64,000 nt of DNA from Micrasema longulum (lineage: Eukaryota > Arthropoda > Insecta > Trichoptera > Brachycentridae). The notes beneath the pieces were generated by a model that was given only the letters and a program-made list of their open reading frames with translations, did no database searches and was not told where the DNA came from. The stretch covers positions 62,001-126,000 of the forward strand of contig JAGVSM010002373.1 of the NCBI GenBank assembly GCA_022494885.1. Direction: 5' to 3'. Made by a program: the position numbers and the translations under genes. How positions within the stretch are numbered: the stretch's first letter is position 1; each line of letters begins with the position of its first letter. Below are positions 41,655-53,334 of the stretch, piece after piece.

Positions 41655-42360
41655 TTAAACAATATTTTGAGTTTGTCCAAATTTTTGTTGACAAGGACTG
41701 GATTCAACTCCCTGGGTAGCTGTTTATATTAACATAATACAACAAAGATGAAGAACATTTGCCTTCGATAAAAGTTTTTTTATTTAATTCTACTTCAATC
41801 CCCTTTTCATGGAATCCCGATTTTTTCCCCTTTTTAAAAGTTAACATATTACAAAAGAGATGAAGAACATTTAAGAGAAGGTAATATAGAAGTTTAGGCA
41901 TCTACAGGGTTATGACCTGTCAATGGGTGGTTTAAGTGGCCACTTTGCACACTGTGTAACATTCACCATTCTGCCCATATTCGATCATCTATATTCCTTC
42001 AATTCTTTCATCTGTTTATGTTGGTTAAGTTAAAGAGCTGAAACCTTTATTTATGCGAGTGAGATTAAATTATTTCACCCACATACTAGGCAATGCCTGA
42101 AAATCTTATTTTTTCAATTTCTATACTTTATGAACCAGTTGGATTTATCAACGATATTTTGAGTTTGTCCAAATTTTTGTAGACAAGGACTGGATTCAAC
42201 TCCCTGGGGAGCTGTTTATATTAACATATTACAACAGAGATGATAAACATTTATGACAGGTCATAAGCCCTGTAGATGCCTTGACTTATGGATTATCTTC
42301 TTTTAAATGTTCTTCATCTCTGTTGTAATATGTTGATAATAATATTGTGTTTTTTTTTGT
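41655..42360. repeat. FB1: two forward units and a terminal reverse arm
   Basis: Outer forward arm at 41655-41760 ('gagtttgtccaaatttttgt', 'aaggactggattcaactc'), an unrelated ~70-bp insert (41765-41840), and a full inner unit at 41845-42120. A second outer arm follows at 42125-42255. It then folds back: 'gacaggtcataagccctgta' and 'ttaaatgttcttcatctctg' (42255-42345). Period between the two outer arms is about 480 bp. Confidence 0.8.
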
Positions 42361-43190
42361 TCAATGTACCGTACCTATGACCAAAGATATACCTGTCCTT
42401 TTTTTAAAAAATGTACAAACAAAAAAACATTTTTCCTACTTACACTAATTACTATATTTTATGAGCCTTTTAATGATTTATTTAATATGTAAGCGTGTTC
42501 CTTGAATGAAACCATTGTACTATAATATGTACATACAAACTTTTTATGCTTTTTTTTCGTGTATCTTCTGTAGATTATTTGAAGGGTTAATTTCTACACA
42601 CTGCGTATTTTTCGTAAAGTAAAAGGCACTACGTGCCGTGTACATTGATAAATAAAAACGTGTTTGGGTGCTAATGCGGTGCCCCATGCATCTCTGGTGC
42701 GAACTGAGAAAAGGTGATGAAAAACATTTTTGCATCTGTAAGTATAAGGTTGTTTTTTTTTAATCCGCTTTTTTCCGCTAAAATCATAATATTTTTAAGA
42801 AAAGAAAACGGCGTGCTATTATTTGATAAAGAAAAACGAAGGGAGAGGAAAGTGTAAAAAAGAAAAGGTTTCGGAGGAAACATAACTTCATATGAAATTT
42901 TCAAGTTCTTCTTAGTAATCGTAAATGGGAAAACGACGAAAACATAAAACGGTTAATAAGATTAATCTGGAAGGTGAAAACAGAAATTTTATTTTAAATA
43001 AAAGCTAGCTGGCGTTGTAAGACAAGAATTTAAAGCAATTTGGATTTTAAGTTGTAATATAATATTACAAAAAACGGTTTGTTAATAATGTTTCCATTGT
43101 TTGATTTTATAAATTAAAAATAGTTATTCAAAAGCGATTTAACCGGTAACTTTCAAATTTCAAATACGACAATCGGGAAATTGTTTATAT
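42361..43190. other. Anonymous sequence with a SINE-B tail scrap
   Basis: 42665-42720 ('gtgctaatgcggtgcccc', 'atgcatctctggtgcg') is a SINE-B tail fragment on the plus strand. Nothing else was recognised. Confidence 0.45.
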
Positions 43191-43194
43191 CAGA

Positions 43195-43405
43195 TGTATC
43201 TCTTCACAGCAATAAAGGTTTCAGATTTTTAACTTAATTAAAATCAACACATGGAAAAATTGATGAAAAATGTATATTCAAAGATAGTAAATGTTACGCA
43301 ATACGAAAAGTGGCCATTAAACCAGACTATGACAGATCATAAGCCCTAGTAAGCTAGACTTACATATTTCCTTCTTTAAAATGTTCTCCGCTGATGTCAT
43401 TTGTT
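43195..43405 (-). repeat. FB1 fragment, reverse
   Basis: 'cagcaataaaggtttcagat', 'aaaatcaacacatggaaaaa', 'aagtggccattaaaccaga', 'gacagatcataagccctag' and 'acttacatatttccttcttt'. Confidence 0.7.
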
Positions 43406-43865
43406 ATTCTAAAAAGTGACATTTTTTATTATTATGCTGTGTAGGCCTGGTTTAAATATTTCATGACGAATTTAAGCATTCAATATTTGAATTATATTTT
43501 CCTTACCAAAAATGTTTCCCGTTTGTTTAAAAAATAACTTAAGCTTAAAGTTATATGAGATAGTACATTATGATTTTTTTTTAGTTGTGTGTGTAAAATA
43601 GAACCCAAAACGGTTGATGAACCATAGTGTTTTGCCAATTTCTTTAATTTATTTGGTTCTTTAATACAATACACTTTTAAAATTCATTCTAAGTCATCGA
43701 AAGTACCAAAAGCTTCAAATACCTGAGAAAATGTTACGGAAATTTGCAGCTTTTAAAAATAGCTAGAAGTGCGGCAAGAAATAGTTAAATAACACCGCAT
43801 TCAACACTATAAAACTGTCTGAAAATCGGATACTTGGTGAAAACCAATTGCCGCCTATATAAAGC
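43406..43865. other. Anonymous sequence
   Basis: Nothing I can support beyond AT-rich DNA. Confidence 0.35.
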
Positions 43866-43869
43866 CCGC

Positions 43870-44320
43870 ATAACATCTGTTATTTTCAGCGGATACGAAT
43901 CGTAGCACTTCACCAGGGCCCATAACAGCAAAATACTGAGTTTTGAGAAGAGACGTCTCAGAAAAAATCTTGAGTGTGTGGTAGTTTGACTTTGAAAGGA
44001 ATGAAGTCATAATTGAAAGAACGCAGCAAACTTCGGTGACAACTGACATCACGCGGAGGCGATACGGTTGACTGGGTCATATTTCGGATGCCTCCTGAGA
44101 GCCTTAACTACATTTGCCTACTTAACAAGGTTCTCGACGTCTTAGACGTCCGTCGCTGACTGTTCGTTGGCAGTTCATGATAAAACTAAATGACGCGAAC
44201 CTAAATCAGGGGATGCACAGGAGTTCATAGCCGACAGGCATGCCTGAAGGCTCTTTGTGGCCATCATATGCTTCATTATGAAGCAAACATGGAATGATTA
44301 TGAAAATATTTATACGGTTA
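43870..44320 (+). pseudogene. RTE-1 LINE C-terminal remnant, longest copy
   Basis: 'gatacgaatcgtagcacttc', 'tactgagttttgagaagag' and 'gaacgcagcaaacttcggtg'. Then a translatable stretch RRRYGxLGHISDASxEP equivalent to RRYGWLGHILRIPPENL at 10.0 kb, 'tacatttgcctacttaac' and 'ctcgacgtcttagacgtccg'. It ends with 'gcttcattatgaagcaaaca'. Gives the fullest extent of this family in the window, but has several stops. Confidence 0.7.
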
Positions 44321-44389
44321 AAATATTATTAAATCATTGCCACCTTTTTGCTTTACAGGGCCAGCATCGCCCCGTTTGTCCCTTGAGTG

Positions 44390-45092
44390 CCCCCAGAAAA
44401 TAAGATGATTCATTATAGGAATATTTTTTTAAAGAGGAATTCAAGTTGAATTCAATTAATTTTGAATCACAAGAAGTTTTCAGCTAATAGTTTTGCTTTT
44501 TATATTTTAAAGTTGTTTAATCGAAGACCAGTTTATTAATTAAGTAAATTTTCTAGGTTAATTAATTGATTATAATTGTGGTTTTCAGCTATTTTGTTTC
44601 ATTTATTTGTTATTTTTTTCACATTATAAACAATAATGAAAAATAAAAATAATGTGTCCTCACTGGGGTTACTCGTGCTGAGGCTGACAAAAAATATTAT
44701 TTTCAATGTTTTTACATGTGAGAATATACAAAAAAGACTTCATGTACAGAGAAAAATTTTAAACTTTTAAGACAGTTTTAAACACTACATAAAACCTTTA
44801 TTAATTCAATTATAAAACGAACAATAAACGAACAAAAACATAACATTAACTATACATCGAATGAATGATTCGCAAATTATGAGAAGTTATTGTTTATTGA
44901 GACGTGTTAAACTTAATGTTTGAATTACATTTTTCGATTCATATTTGAAATAAATGTCAAATTTTACCTAAATAGAAATTTGGGTAAATTGATAAAGTTT
45001 TTTCATGATTTTGGAACGTTTTAATGGATTATTTCTATCTTCACAATTAGATAACCTTTTACCTATATGTTGGGATACCAAGAACTTTTAGA
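44390..45092 (-). pseudogene. Second Penelope-like remnant
   Basis: The minus strand of 45085-44880 reads IGKRLSNCEDRNNP, followed in a shifted frame by residues matching LNCPNFYIGK at 13.9 kb (here LYQFTQISI). The downstream side (44410-44470) has 'gaatatttttttaaagagga', as in 'gaatatttttaaaagaggac' at 13776. The nuclease motif is destroyed. Colinear with, but more decayed than, 13560-14425. Confidence 0.6.
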
Positions 45093-45094
45093 CG

Positions 45095-45450
45095 TAGACG
45101 CCTAATAGCTCACGACAGTTGGTTGATTCTAGTCTCAATTGCAACGTACTTATTTAATTCTTATTCTTGGTGGTGGGGGTCAGTGCTATGCAAGCTCCTG
45201 ACCTCACTGCGACCTGTGAAGATCTATTGTGACGGGTCCCCGTGAATAGTTCTCGCCCTCCAAGTCCAGGTCTATAAAGGGCCTGGCTACTGTGTGGAAA
45301 GTGAGAGTTTACATTTTGCTAAATCTTTCCCTCTAAGTCCAGATTCGTAAGGAATCGGAGCTATCCAGAGGTCTCCCGAGGATAATATTGATATCATAAC
45401 TAAATGATTCCCACGTAGGCATAGCAAGTGCGTGGGTATACTGATTTAAT
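45095..45450. other. G+C-enriched island with internal near-repeat
   Basis: 'ccctccaagtccaggtctat' (45258-45277) and 'ccctctaagtccagattcgt' (45330-45349) mark two related halves about 72 bp apart. 'ggtctataaagggcctgg' has a TATA-like core. No frame shows a known protein. It could be a transposon promoter or an LTR piece. Confidence 0.35.
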
Positions 45451-46235
45451 CAGTTAAAGTTAATTTTATAAACAACATTGTAAATACACACTGATGCATA
45501 CATGCACACAAAAATACCAATACACAACATATACGTGTTTACATCCATATACTTGTATATACAAACATAAATATATAAAAATACAAACAGAATATAATTT
45601 TTTTAGTATAATAAACAAAAACAAAAGAGTAACATTTTAAAATGGTATATTGAATAAAGTGGCCACTTAAATCAGACAATGACCGGTAATAAGCCCTGCG
45701 GTTACACCACATTTACTAAATGTGTGTATAGCACATTTACTAAGTTGAGGCGTTCGAATTTATTTGCTACCTACTGGACCCTGGTTACGATGTTTCAATT
45801 CCTACCGTGGGGACTAATATTGTCTCCGGCCTAATAATAGCAACTGAAATGTTGTCGTGTGTGCATGCGCCTCTGATATTCTCACCGAGATCGTAAATAA
45901 GTTATTTTTGGGATCAATAATTCATTTAATCCACAGTGTCGTGAAATCGCATATAATACTAAAGAAACTACATCAAGTTCCCCTTCTTCCTGACCACAAG
46001 ATCTTATTCTGCTTGCCGCGAGAGAAGTTCCAAACAATAAGGTGTCAGAACTCCAGTACAAGGTAGGTAATTGCATTCATTGTATTAGGGTTCGGTGGCA
46101 AAGTAAATAAAGATAACTCATATCCGCGAACCAGATAAATTCGAGTGTTCATTTGCCAACTGGCAAAGGGCGTGACCACACAGTAAATGTCTAGAGACTT
46201 CTATATTCCTTTCTATAAAGTGTTTTTTATATATG
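45451..46235. other. CA/TA-rich stretch and two FB1 scraps
   Basis: 45490-45590 is a loose 'acatacac' type repeat. FB1 scraps (reverse) lie at 45652-45705 ('aagtggccacttaaatcaga', 'ataagccctgcggtt') and 46160-46225 ('gtaaatgtctagagacttct', 'atattcctttctataaag'). A short open segment between them is not convincing as a gene. Confidence 0.5.
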
Positions 46236-47685
46236 TTGTTACATAAATATCAATAAATAATAATTATTGCACGATGCTAGTAAAATGTTGTTTGGTAAAA
46301 TGCGGGTGATATAAAGACTATATTCTAAGTAAGTCCTGATAATCAGATAGTTACTTCAAAACCCTTAGATTTACAATGAAAATTAAAGTGGTTTATACAA
46401 TTTTATTAACAAATACGTGTGAAATGAAGGTGAAGAATGTTCTTGACATTAAAAATAAAATAAATATTTAACCACATTATTTTGAATGCGTCAAAGTGTG
46501 TAGATAAAAGAAAATATTTTTATACAGGAAATATTTAACTCTAAAAAGACAGAACAATGAAATCAGCCTTGACATGAAAAATAAAAGGCTTCTTTACAAA
46601 GACACAACGCTTCATGTATTCATTGTGAAGAAAACAAAATAATTTCGATGTCAAATGTATCGAGATGTACGAGTATTTCCGTCAAAACAGAGCATATTAT
46701 TTAGTTTTCATGCCTGTTGACAGATGGAGTTGGTCTGTCAACGACGTAAATTTATGAATGGAATTTTAACGATTCACCCCCTAAAGTCGCCGTCAACTTT
46801 ACCCGAAGAAAGAATTTGTAAGATTTTTGTTTTTACGACATTTTCTCTTGCCAATGGGCAGTTTGACCTTTTGAAGCCAGTCAATCTGTTACCCAATAAA
46901 CGAATTCTACCCTTGGCCCAAGGAGTATTCTGAGTTTTGAGTGATCTGGGTATTTTACCATTTTAATTTAAGAATATTTCATCATCATCATCATCGCCCC
47001 TTCCACACCCTGTTGTGCATAAGGCATTGTATGGATAAAAAAATACAACGTTATTCGATTATCTGTTACATTGAGGTAAAATGATCTGTTTTACGCTTCA
47101 GATTTGAGTCCAGGAACAATGACGTACTGATGTATAAAAAACTTTCAACTTTTAAAAGACTGTGGCAAATAATTTCTTTGTGCGCGGTGATGTAACATCG
47201 TGTTATAAAAAGCAAAAGAAGGAACGTTTTTGAGTTCAGACAATTGAAAAAAAAACACAAAGACATACTGTTTAACTCCCTTTTTATGATTTCTAAAAAC
47301 AATCATAAAATTCATCTTTGTTTTAACTAAATAAATAAAAAATAATAAAAACGCCGCTCATTTTACATGCACGCGTCCCTCATCAATGTCAATAACAGAC
47401 TAAATCTGTTTCACATAAAGATCGACCACAGAACAGCGTCTCTGTCTTCCTTGTTAATATATTCGTGCTCTCTGTAATACAGATTTAACGCTGTGTTGGC
47501 GTCACATTCATTCTTTGCGTAGCAAGGATAAATATATATTTTTTTTAAATCCAGAACAATTGTACAAATTTTTCTTTCCAAATCCGGTGTGAAAATGTCC
47601 ATTTAAAGATTTAAAAAAAAACAAATTCATCATTGAAAAAAATAAGATACATACACAACCATACAATAGTTAAAATCAATATTTC
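46236..47685. other. Anonymous sequence
   Basis: Contains a (cat)5-6 microsatellite at 46980-46997, followed by a possible SINE-B tail scrap ('ctgttgtgcataaggcattg'). The open segment 46724-46933 encodes no motif I recognise. Confidence 0.4.
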
Positions 47686-47689
47686 ACGT

Positions 47690-47865
47690 CCAGCCTTTTA
47701 GAAATTGAACCGAGGACCATAAGAATGGTAAGCAAACACATTAACCACTAAACAAGCGGCGGACTTATTGCGATTAAATTTCCTTATTTAGGATTTTTAT
47801 CTTAGAGTTAAAAGCACTCGTCCAGGGTTTTTGTTCTATTTCACAAATAGTCTTGGGGTCTTATG
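47690..47865 (-). mobile_element. SINE-B copy, leader and head
   Basis: Minus strand: leader 'gtgaaatagaacaaaaaccc', 'tggacgagtgcttttaactc' and 'gcaataagtccgccgcttg'. Head 'tttagtggttaatgtgtttg', 'cttaccattcttatggtcc' and 'tcggttcaatttctaaaagg'. The B box is weak. Confidence 0.65.
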
Positions 47866-47869
47866 CTGG

Positions 47870-49020
47870 AAAGATGTGACATTTTGTCACCCACTCGACC
47901 ATAGTCGATTGGGTATCTCGATTGCTTTGTCATAATGCTATTCTTGAAAACCCTACTACAATTAAATTACGAAGACGAATAAGAAATTGGCAACACTAAC
48001 AAATCCGTATTTATCTAAGGCATATGGCTCTCCTGCCACACGTAAACTTTTATTGTTTCTTGTCAGATTTCTTCTGTTGAATATTTTGGATATGAAATAT
48101 TATGAAAAAATATAAGAAAATGTTTTACTGAGACACTGCAACATTTATAATTATTATTTGCCTTTGACATAACACACATCTACATGTTATTAGAATTATT
48201 TCATATGCATTCAATGGGTTTTAGAAACATTGTAAAATATACAAGTATATCCCAAATACAACGAGCGATAAAATAATTTTAAATCATGTTTTTAGTGAAA
48301 CTTCATTTGATGATGGATTACAAATAAGTACAGTTGTATTTTTGTACATTTGTTGATACGTCATCATTATAATATTGATCAGGGTTGAAATTTTAAGCTA
48401 AATATAACAAAAATACATATATACTCGCCATTCAAACATAAATGTCGAGCTTTTTACAAAAAGGAAGTTTGAAAGTTGAAGCTACGATGTCGCATTTGAT
48501 AGTTAATGTCGAGTGCTTTAGGGCACTCGAGATAAAATCGATTGGTTTTCAATCGACTACATTCGTATGGGTGGTTCAAGAATGCTGTTACTCGTCAAAT
48601 TACGAAAATCACATACGATTTTAAAGACGAATGAGTCCAGCATAAGGTTCCTGTATTTATTATTTCTTCTGAAATTAGTCTCTGGGTTGTCACCTGAAGC
48701 GTAAGACTTTTTATCATCTACGAGATATGTGAGACTTCTGGAAACCAATGTCCACTTCAGAAGGCGAATCGTTCATTTTGAATTTGAATTGAATTTGAAT
48801 TTGATGAATTTAGACACGAAGTATTTTAAATCAGTTGAATTCAGTTATCACCGTTATTCTCGTGCTTCATAACCAAACTTTTTTGACATGTAATAAATAT
48901 ACTTCGAAGCATAATATTATTTTCTGTCCTCTCCAACTGGCAAAAGAGCTCCCTGCATTCAATAATTAACATCCTACGTAAGAAAATAATGATCGAAAAA
49001 TGCCTTTAACAAGTTTTGTG
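47870..49020. other. Anonymous, with two related segments in opposite orientation
   Basis: 47905-47955 ('gaccatagtcgattgggta', 'tgctattcttgaaaa') and 48520-48590 ('aatcgattggttttcaatcg', 'ggttcaagaatgctg') appear to be inverted relatives. 48620-48640 'cgaatgagtccagcataagg' also echoes 47868. A diverged transposon fragment is likely. 48778-48808 holds a gaatttgaatt-type simple repeat. Confidence 0.4.
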
Positions 49021-49024
49021 TATG

Positions 49025-49215
49025 TGTCCAAATTTATTATAAAAATAAAAGACGAGTGGTACTTTAATTCACAAATTTGGAATATCCAGTCACCAGTTTC
49101 TTTGCTTTTGCGACATCTTCAAGACTGGTATCTTTACTAAGAAATTAAATGTGTTTATACAAAACAAAGGTAAAATGTGAGATATGAAACCGGTCACTGG
49201 ATATTCCTAGTATCA
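49025..49215. mobile_element. Penelope-type terminal repeats (family C), inverted pair
   Basis: 'aatatccagtcaccagtttc' (49081-49100) and 'gaaaccggtcactggatatt' (49186-49205) face each other as an inverted pair around ~85 bp. Diverged relatives are at 52640-52760 and 53735-53830. Calling it Penelope-type is inference from the core motif and layout. Confidence 0.45.
49081..49130 (-). ncRNA. Hammerhead-like motif, family C
   Basis: Minus strand: 'ccagt' (helix I), 'cttgaaga' (ctgaaga with an extra t), 'tgtcgcaaaagcaaa' (helix II gtcgc expected to pair with gcgac, now decayed), 'gaaa', 'ctgg', 'tg' and 'actgg' (helix I, perfect 5 bp). The plus-strand partner at 49186-49205 keeps 'gaaaccggtc', so the ancestral helix III and triplet can be inferred. 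This copy is unlikely to be active. Confidence 0.4.
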
Positions 49216-49285
49216 CTAGTCTTTTATTTCTATAATAAATTACAATGAACTTCCATCAAGAATTTTCAACTACTAACTTAAATGT

Positions 49286-49652
49286 GTGTCCAAATGTTTG
49301 CAGACAGGCTGGATTAACTTCCTACATACATTTGGACGTACTCAATATACTGTTGATTTAACTAACTGGTATTAAAAAAAGTATAAAAAATGGGTTTTAA
49401 GGCATTGCCTGATAGGTGAAATCATTCAACCAGGTTAATCTCACCCACATCAATAAAGGTTTTAGCTCTTTAACTTCATAAAAATCAACAGATGGAAGAG
49501 TTGAGGAAATGAGAATGTTTAAACGTAGGCAAAATAATGAAACTTACCGTGCGTAAAGTATACACTCAACCTCATAATGAGAGGTGATAAGTTTTGTTAA
49601 TGCCTAGAATCTCATATTTCCTTCTCTAAAATATTCTCCGTCTCTATTGTAA
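49286..49652. repeat. FB1 copy
   Basis: A short forward outer arm ('gtccaaatgtttgcagacag', 'gctggattaacttcctac') joins a reverse unit: 'catttggacgtactcaat', 'taaggcattgcctgatagg', 'tcaacagatggaagagttg', 'ttgttaatgcctagaatctc' and 'ctccgtctctattgtaatat'. Confidence 0.75.
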
Positions 49653-50685
49653 TATATTTAACTCCAAATATTGCTAACAACTTTATTAAAATGTTTTTAA
49701 TTTTATTGTTTCTATTACATAGATGGTAATGTAGATTGATTAAAAATTTTATTTTACTAAAATAATTATTTTGGAAATAAAAACACTGTTTATATTTATT
49801 GTAAGAAATATTTATAGAAAAATCCATTATGCCGCACAAATTTATTATGTGGAAAACACGAATAAGAACTTTTTGTTGAATTTTACATCTAGACTTAATT
49901 TTGGTTTTCTCAAAAACGTGTCATGAAAATGTTTTAGAAATATTTATGAGTTCTTTTCTTTTATAAAGGAGGGTCACACTAATATCGCCAGCGCCGCTTG
50001 AGATTGTTCTCCCTTTCGGAAGTAGGATTTTCCGGTAACCATCCTCTCTGAAATACCGGGACGAGGTTTCTTATGAGTCATCGTCGTTATTAATATTCTA
50101 GACAAGAACTCGCCACACAAAAGAGGTGAATTCAAGAAAAAAATATCTGGGTAGATGAAGGCGGGCAATTTAAGGCTGGAAATTTTCCGAGTCACTTTTG
50201 TATTTATTCAAATAGTACAAATCAACAAAATGAGTAAATACTATTAAATAAAAATCTACCTAACTCCATTTTTTTCGTAAATTTGAAAAAAAACCGTTTT
50301 ACGGATTAATTTTGATTGTAATAATAATAATAATAAATAAATATTAATGTGAGAAGGATTTTCAGTTTCTGAATACATGATTTAAATGAGATTTATAATA
50401 ATTATTCATTATTTAGCGTTTTAATATTGATAAAAGTACGTTTTGAATCTAAATAATCTATTTAAGCAGATTTGGAAGTTCTAGTATGTGCATAAGTGCA
50501 GTACATTGCTATGTAAAAATATGTGTAAACACATATTTTAAAGTAAGGGTATTTTATATAAAGAATTGACTGCAACATAAAATGTTTATTTTATTTAGTA
50601 CTAGCCTTAAAAGATCAAAGGAGTTCGACTTTCGTGGACGAGTTATCATATTTCGTCATCTAATGCATGACGCAGAATGAAAATG
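49653..50685. other. Anonymous sequence
   Basis: 49975-50200 is richer in G+C ('atcgccagcgccgcttgaga', 'accatcctctctgaaatacc') without an identifiable gene. (taa)n at 50320-50345. Confidence 0.4.
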
Positions 50686-50689
50686 TTTT

Positions 50690-50955
50690 AGTTACGTTAG
50701 CAGGTGCTACTCAGGGGTAATTTTGTGGCGTTATGAAATTGAACAGTTCTGATTAATAACGAGCATCCTAGCGATTCTGAAACATAGCAAATGGGAGACA
50801 CATATCCGATTGATGTCGAAGCATTACGAATGGACCGTAGGGTTGTATGATATCGAAGATCAGAAGCCTTGTAAAGTAGGCAAGCGTTGTGAATGCTCCC
50901 AAGAGGCATCGGTACTATATGGCCCAGTCACCGGGGTTTGCTGTGTCTTTTTGTT
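50690..50955 (-). pseudogene. RTE-1 LINE C-terminal remnant, reverse
   Basis: Minus strand: 'acacagcaaaccccggtgac', 'tgactgggccatatagtacc', 'gatgcctcttgggagcattc', 'aacgcttgcctactttacaa' and 'ggcttctgatcttcgatatc'. Its expected upstream part ('tattgagttttgagaatag', minus) lies about 1 kb away at 52000-52085, implying that intervening DNA was inserted later. Confidence 0.7.
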
Positions 50956-51464
50956 TTTTAGTTCTTAAAATGTCAAACATATAAATAAAAACAGCTTTAC
51001 ACTATTTTCTTTTATGTATTGATTTAAATAGCCACATTAACCAGAAAGGATACGCGAAGACTGTTGTTGCTAAAATAAGCAGTTATGTATTTACATTATG
51101 CAAACTGATTGAAATAACAAACATAAATGTGTTAATTCATCTTGAAATACGGGTTTGTTTTTTGTGGAAACTCTACTTTAAATACAAGATGTTTTTAAAA
51201 TTAAAAAAAGACGAGTTAGAAAAATGGTAAATGATGATTACCGGCAACGTGTAGGCCAATTTTTATAATATTAAATTTATTGACATTGACAGGTATGTAC
51301 ATTAAGGAACTTTGTTTCATTGTCAAATCAAGACCTGAATATTTTAGTAAACAAGAAAAAAGCTACTTTCATAGGAATAAAAATTCTATAGGCGAAACAA
51401 TAATTTATTCAAAAAGGGCCCATATACATGGCAGTATAAAATTATAATAGGCACCTAAAAAAAA

Positions 51465-51628
51465 AGTTACACTTTTTTTGCACAAGAACAGGCCTGAAGG
51501 CCCAAATAGGTGAATTACAGCACAGAATACCTAGGCTCGAGAAGAATCATATTTGAATTTTTCTATTATTTTCGCGCACCTTCCGAGCGTGAATCAAGCG
51601 TCTTAAACACTGCACTACGGAGGCTGTC
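51465..51628 (-). mobile_element. SINE-A copy, B box deleted
   Basis: Minus strand: 'gacagcctccgtagtgcagt', 'gtttaagacgcttgattcac', then directly to 'aaaaattcaaatatgattct', 'tctcgagcctaggtattctg', 'ttcacctatttgggcctt' and 'caggcctgttcttgtgc', then poly-A. About 30 bp covering the B box and T arm are missing, so it could not be transcribed by Pol III as is. Confidence 0.8.
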
Positions 51629-51729
51629 ATTAATTTAAAAAATCATAAGAATTAAAAGAGTATTTAATAAATAAATGTTTTTATAGTATAAATGAATATT
51701 TGGAAGATGAACTTAAATAATGTAAAGAA

Positions 51730-51930
51730 TAAGAAACCATAACTAATATAATGTTTTTACTGTTTGTATTTTGAAAACTTTTTATGTATTTATTTTACTG
51801 TTGTATTTATTTAATATATATTTTTTAAATGTTATTTTGATAGTTATTGTCTTTTTAATTTGTTTTTGGTCAGACTGTAAAAAAATGCTTGTGGCAATAA
51901 GTCTATTGTGAACCATGTATACCTTTGTTT
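51730..51930 (+). mobile_element. LINE 3' tail remnant
   Basis: 'cagactgtaaaaaaatgctt' leads to 'gtggcaataagtctattgtg', a typical LINE 3' UTR ending. T-rich sequence precedes it and no coding part is attached. It lies inside the ~1-kb insertion that separates the RTE-1 halves. Confidence 0.4.
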
Positions 51931-51994
51931 TTTGTTTATATTTAACTACTAACGATTTATTATTATTATATAACTCCTAACGAAATTCTACTTT

Positions 51995-52090
51995 GACCCC
52001 TATTCTCAAAACTCAATAGTTTGCTGTTAACAGTGTTAACCCTAGTCAGGTGCCCCGCCCCGATTTGCATTCTTAGAAAATCGGTATAAT
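51995..52090 (-). pseudogene. RTE-1 upstream half
   Basis: Minus strand: 'cgattttctaagaatgcaaa', 'cggggcggggcacctgacta', 'gggttaacac' and 'aaactattgagttttgagaa', then tagggg. This is equivalent to 43885-43950. See 50690-50955. Confidence 0.55.
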
Positions 52091-52094
52091 AATA

Positions 52095-52635
52095 TGGACT
52101 CGTATAACATAATGTAAATTATTTCAAGTTTATATGTGCAAGCCTTATATCCTAATAAAAAAACTTTTATTTTTAATTATTTATGTTTTTATGTATACTA
52201 TATATCTTTGGATACATATTGTTTTTTAGTACCCTTTTTTGACCAACAGTTCTTAACTCCACCCGTGTAATTATTCTAAATAGTCAGTATTTGGTTTTTA
52301 TCGAGTACTTAACGTTCAGAATTTCGCTATATTGTTTACCATCTAAAATTTTTCAAACAAAAACATCCGCGTAAAAAGTAATTTGATTTCAAAATTTTTC
52401 ATGCATGTAACACACTATGCTTTCACAGATTTTCTTAAACAAGCCATCCGTCAACCGCACTGGCAACTACATGAAAAGTTTTACCGGTAAAAAATACTGA
52501 ATCCTTTTTACCAGAATGTATCCTTCAGCACTTATCTCTAATGCTTTATTCATCTATTTTGTGGCACGACAAAAACATCTCTCTCATATTGTACTAAACA
52601 CCACATTTAACGTTCAAGTTTGTTAGTGAAAAATC
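52095..52635. other. Anonymous sequence
   Basis: No recognised feature. Confidence 0.35.
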
Positions 52636-52639
52636 TTGC

Positions 52640-52760
52640 TGGAAGTTCATAGTAATTTGTGATACAAAAAAAGACAATTGATGCTCAAATCCACTAATTT
52701 GGAATGAAAAGTAACCGGTTTCATTGGTTTAGTGACATCTTCACTCAAGTTTGTGGATTT
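52640..52760 (-). mobile_element. Penelope-type terminal repeat (family C) fragment
   Basis: Minus strand: 'gagtgaagatgtcactaaac', 'caatgaaaccggttactttt' and 'cattccaaattagtgg'. It matches 49020-49130 in order ('tttggaat', then the motif). The core has gtgaaga for ctgaaga, and helix II is not recognisable. Confidence 0.4.
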
Positions 52761-52769
52761 AAATAGCCG

Positions 52770-53330
52770 TTTTAGCCCGTCTTTCAAATCAAATAAATAT
52801 ATACGGAATTTAGGATTTATTTACTCACGTACCTTATGTACTTCTCAAGTTTTTTTTTTCGAATTACTGATATCCATAAGTACGTTACCATTTTTTTATG
52901 CTTATGTTAGAAGTCGGAATAAACGTTTTCTGTGCCGCTAGGTATTGCTATGGCAGTTCCAAGCAGGCCGCGAAATTTAAGGCAATTTTTAGAAACTCTC
53001 ATTTGAACCGCTACCATATCAATAATATCTCGTATCCTAAAAATTTATCAAGCTTCTCATAAATGTCTCCGTGTGTACGGAATCTAAAATAAGATGGAAT
53101 ATTTGATCTCAACGCGTAAAGCGCATACAAAGTCTCGCGACTTTACGTGCTATTTTTGTATGGCCAGCCGAAACGGAGAGCGTGTTAACACGCTTACGGT
53201 ACTTAACCCGTGTAAAGTTCATTTTTTAAGTTTAATTGATGGCTTCTGGCTAGTTTGTTTGTTATGGAACGAATTTCTGTGATCGCTTGGTTCAAAATAT
53301 ACTTTACTAGAACTGAACCAATTATTGTCA
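52770..53330. other. Anonymous, with a perfect 16-bp palindrome
   Basis: 'agcgtgttaacacgct' (53179-53194) is a perfect palindrome in a G+C-richer stretch ('cagccgaaacggag', 'gcgactttacgtgc'). Two short open segments (52732-52941, 53094-53282) show no motif I recognise. Confidence 0.45.
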
Positions 53331-53334
53331 TTTT

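Noticed and set aside
46724..46933. 69-codon open segment, possible small gene
   Set aside because: Translation has no motif, no plausible start context could be assessed, and it is flanked by anonymous DNA.
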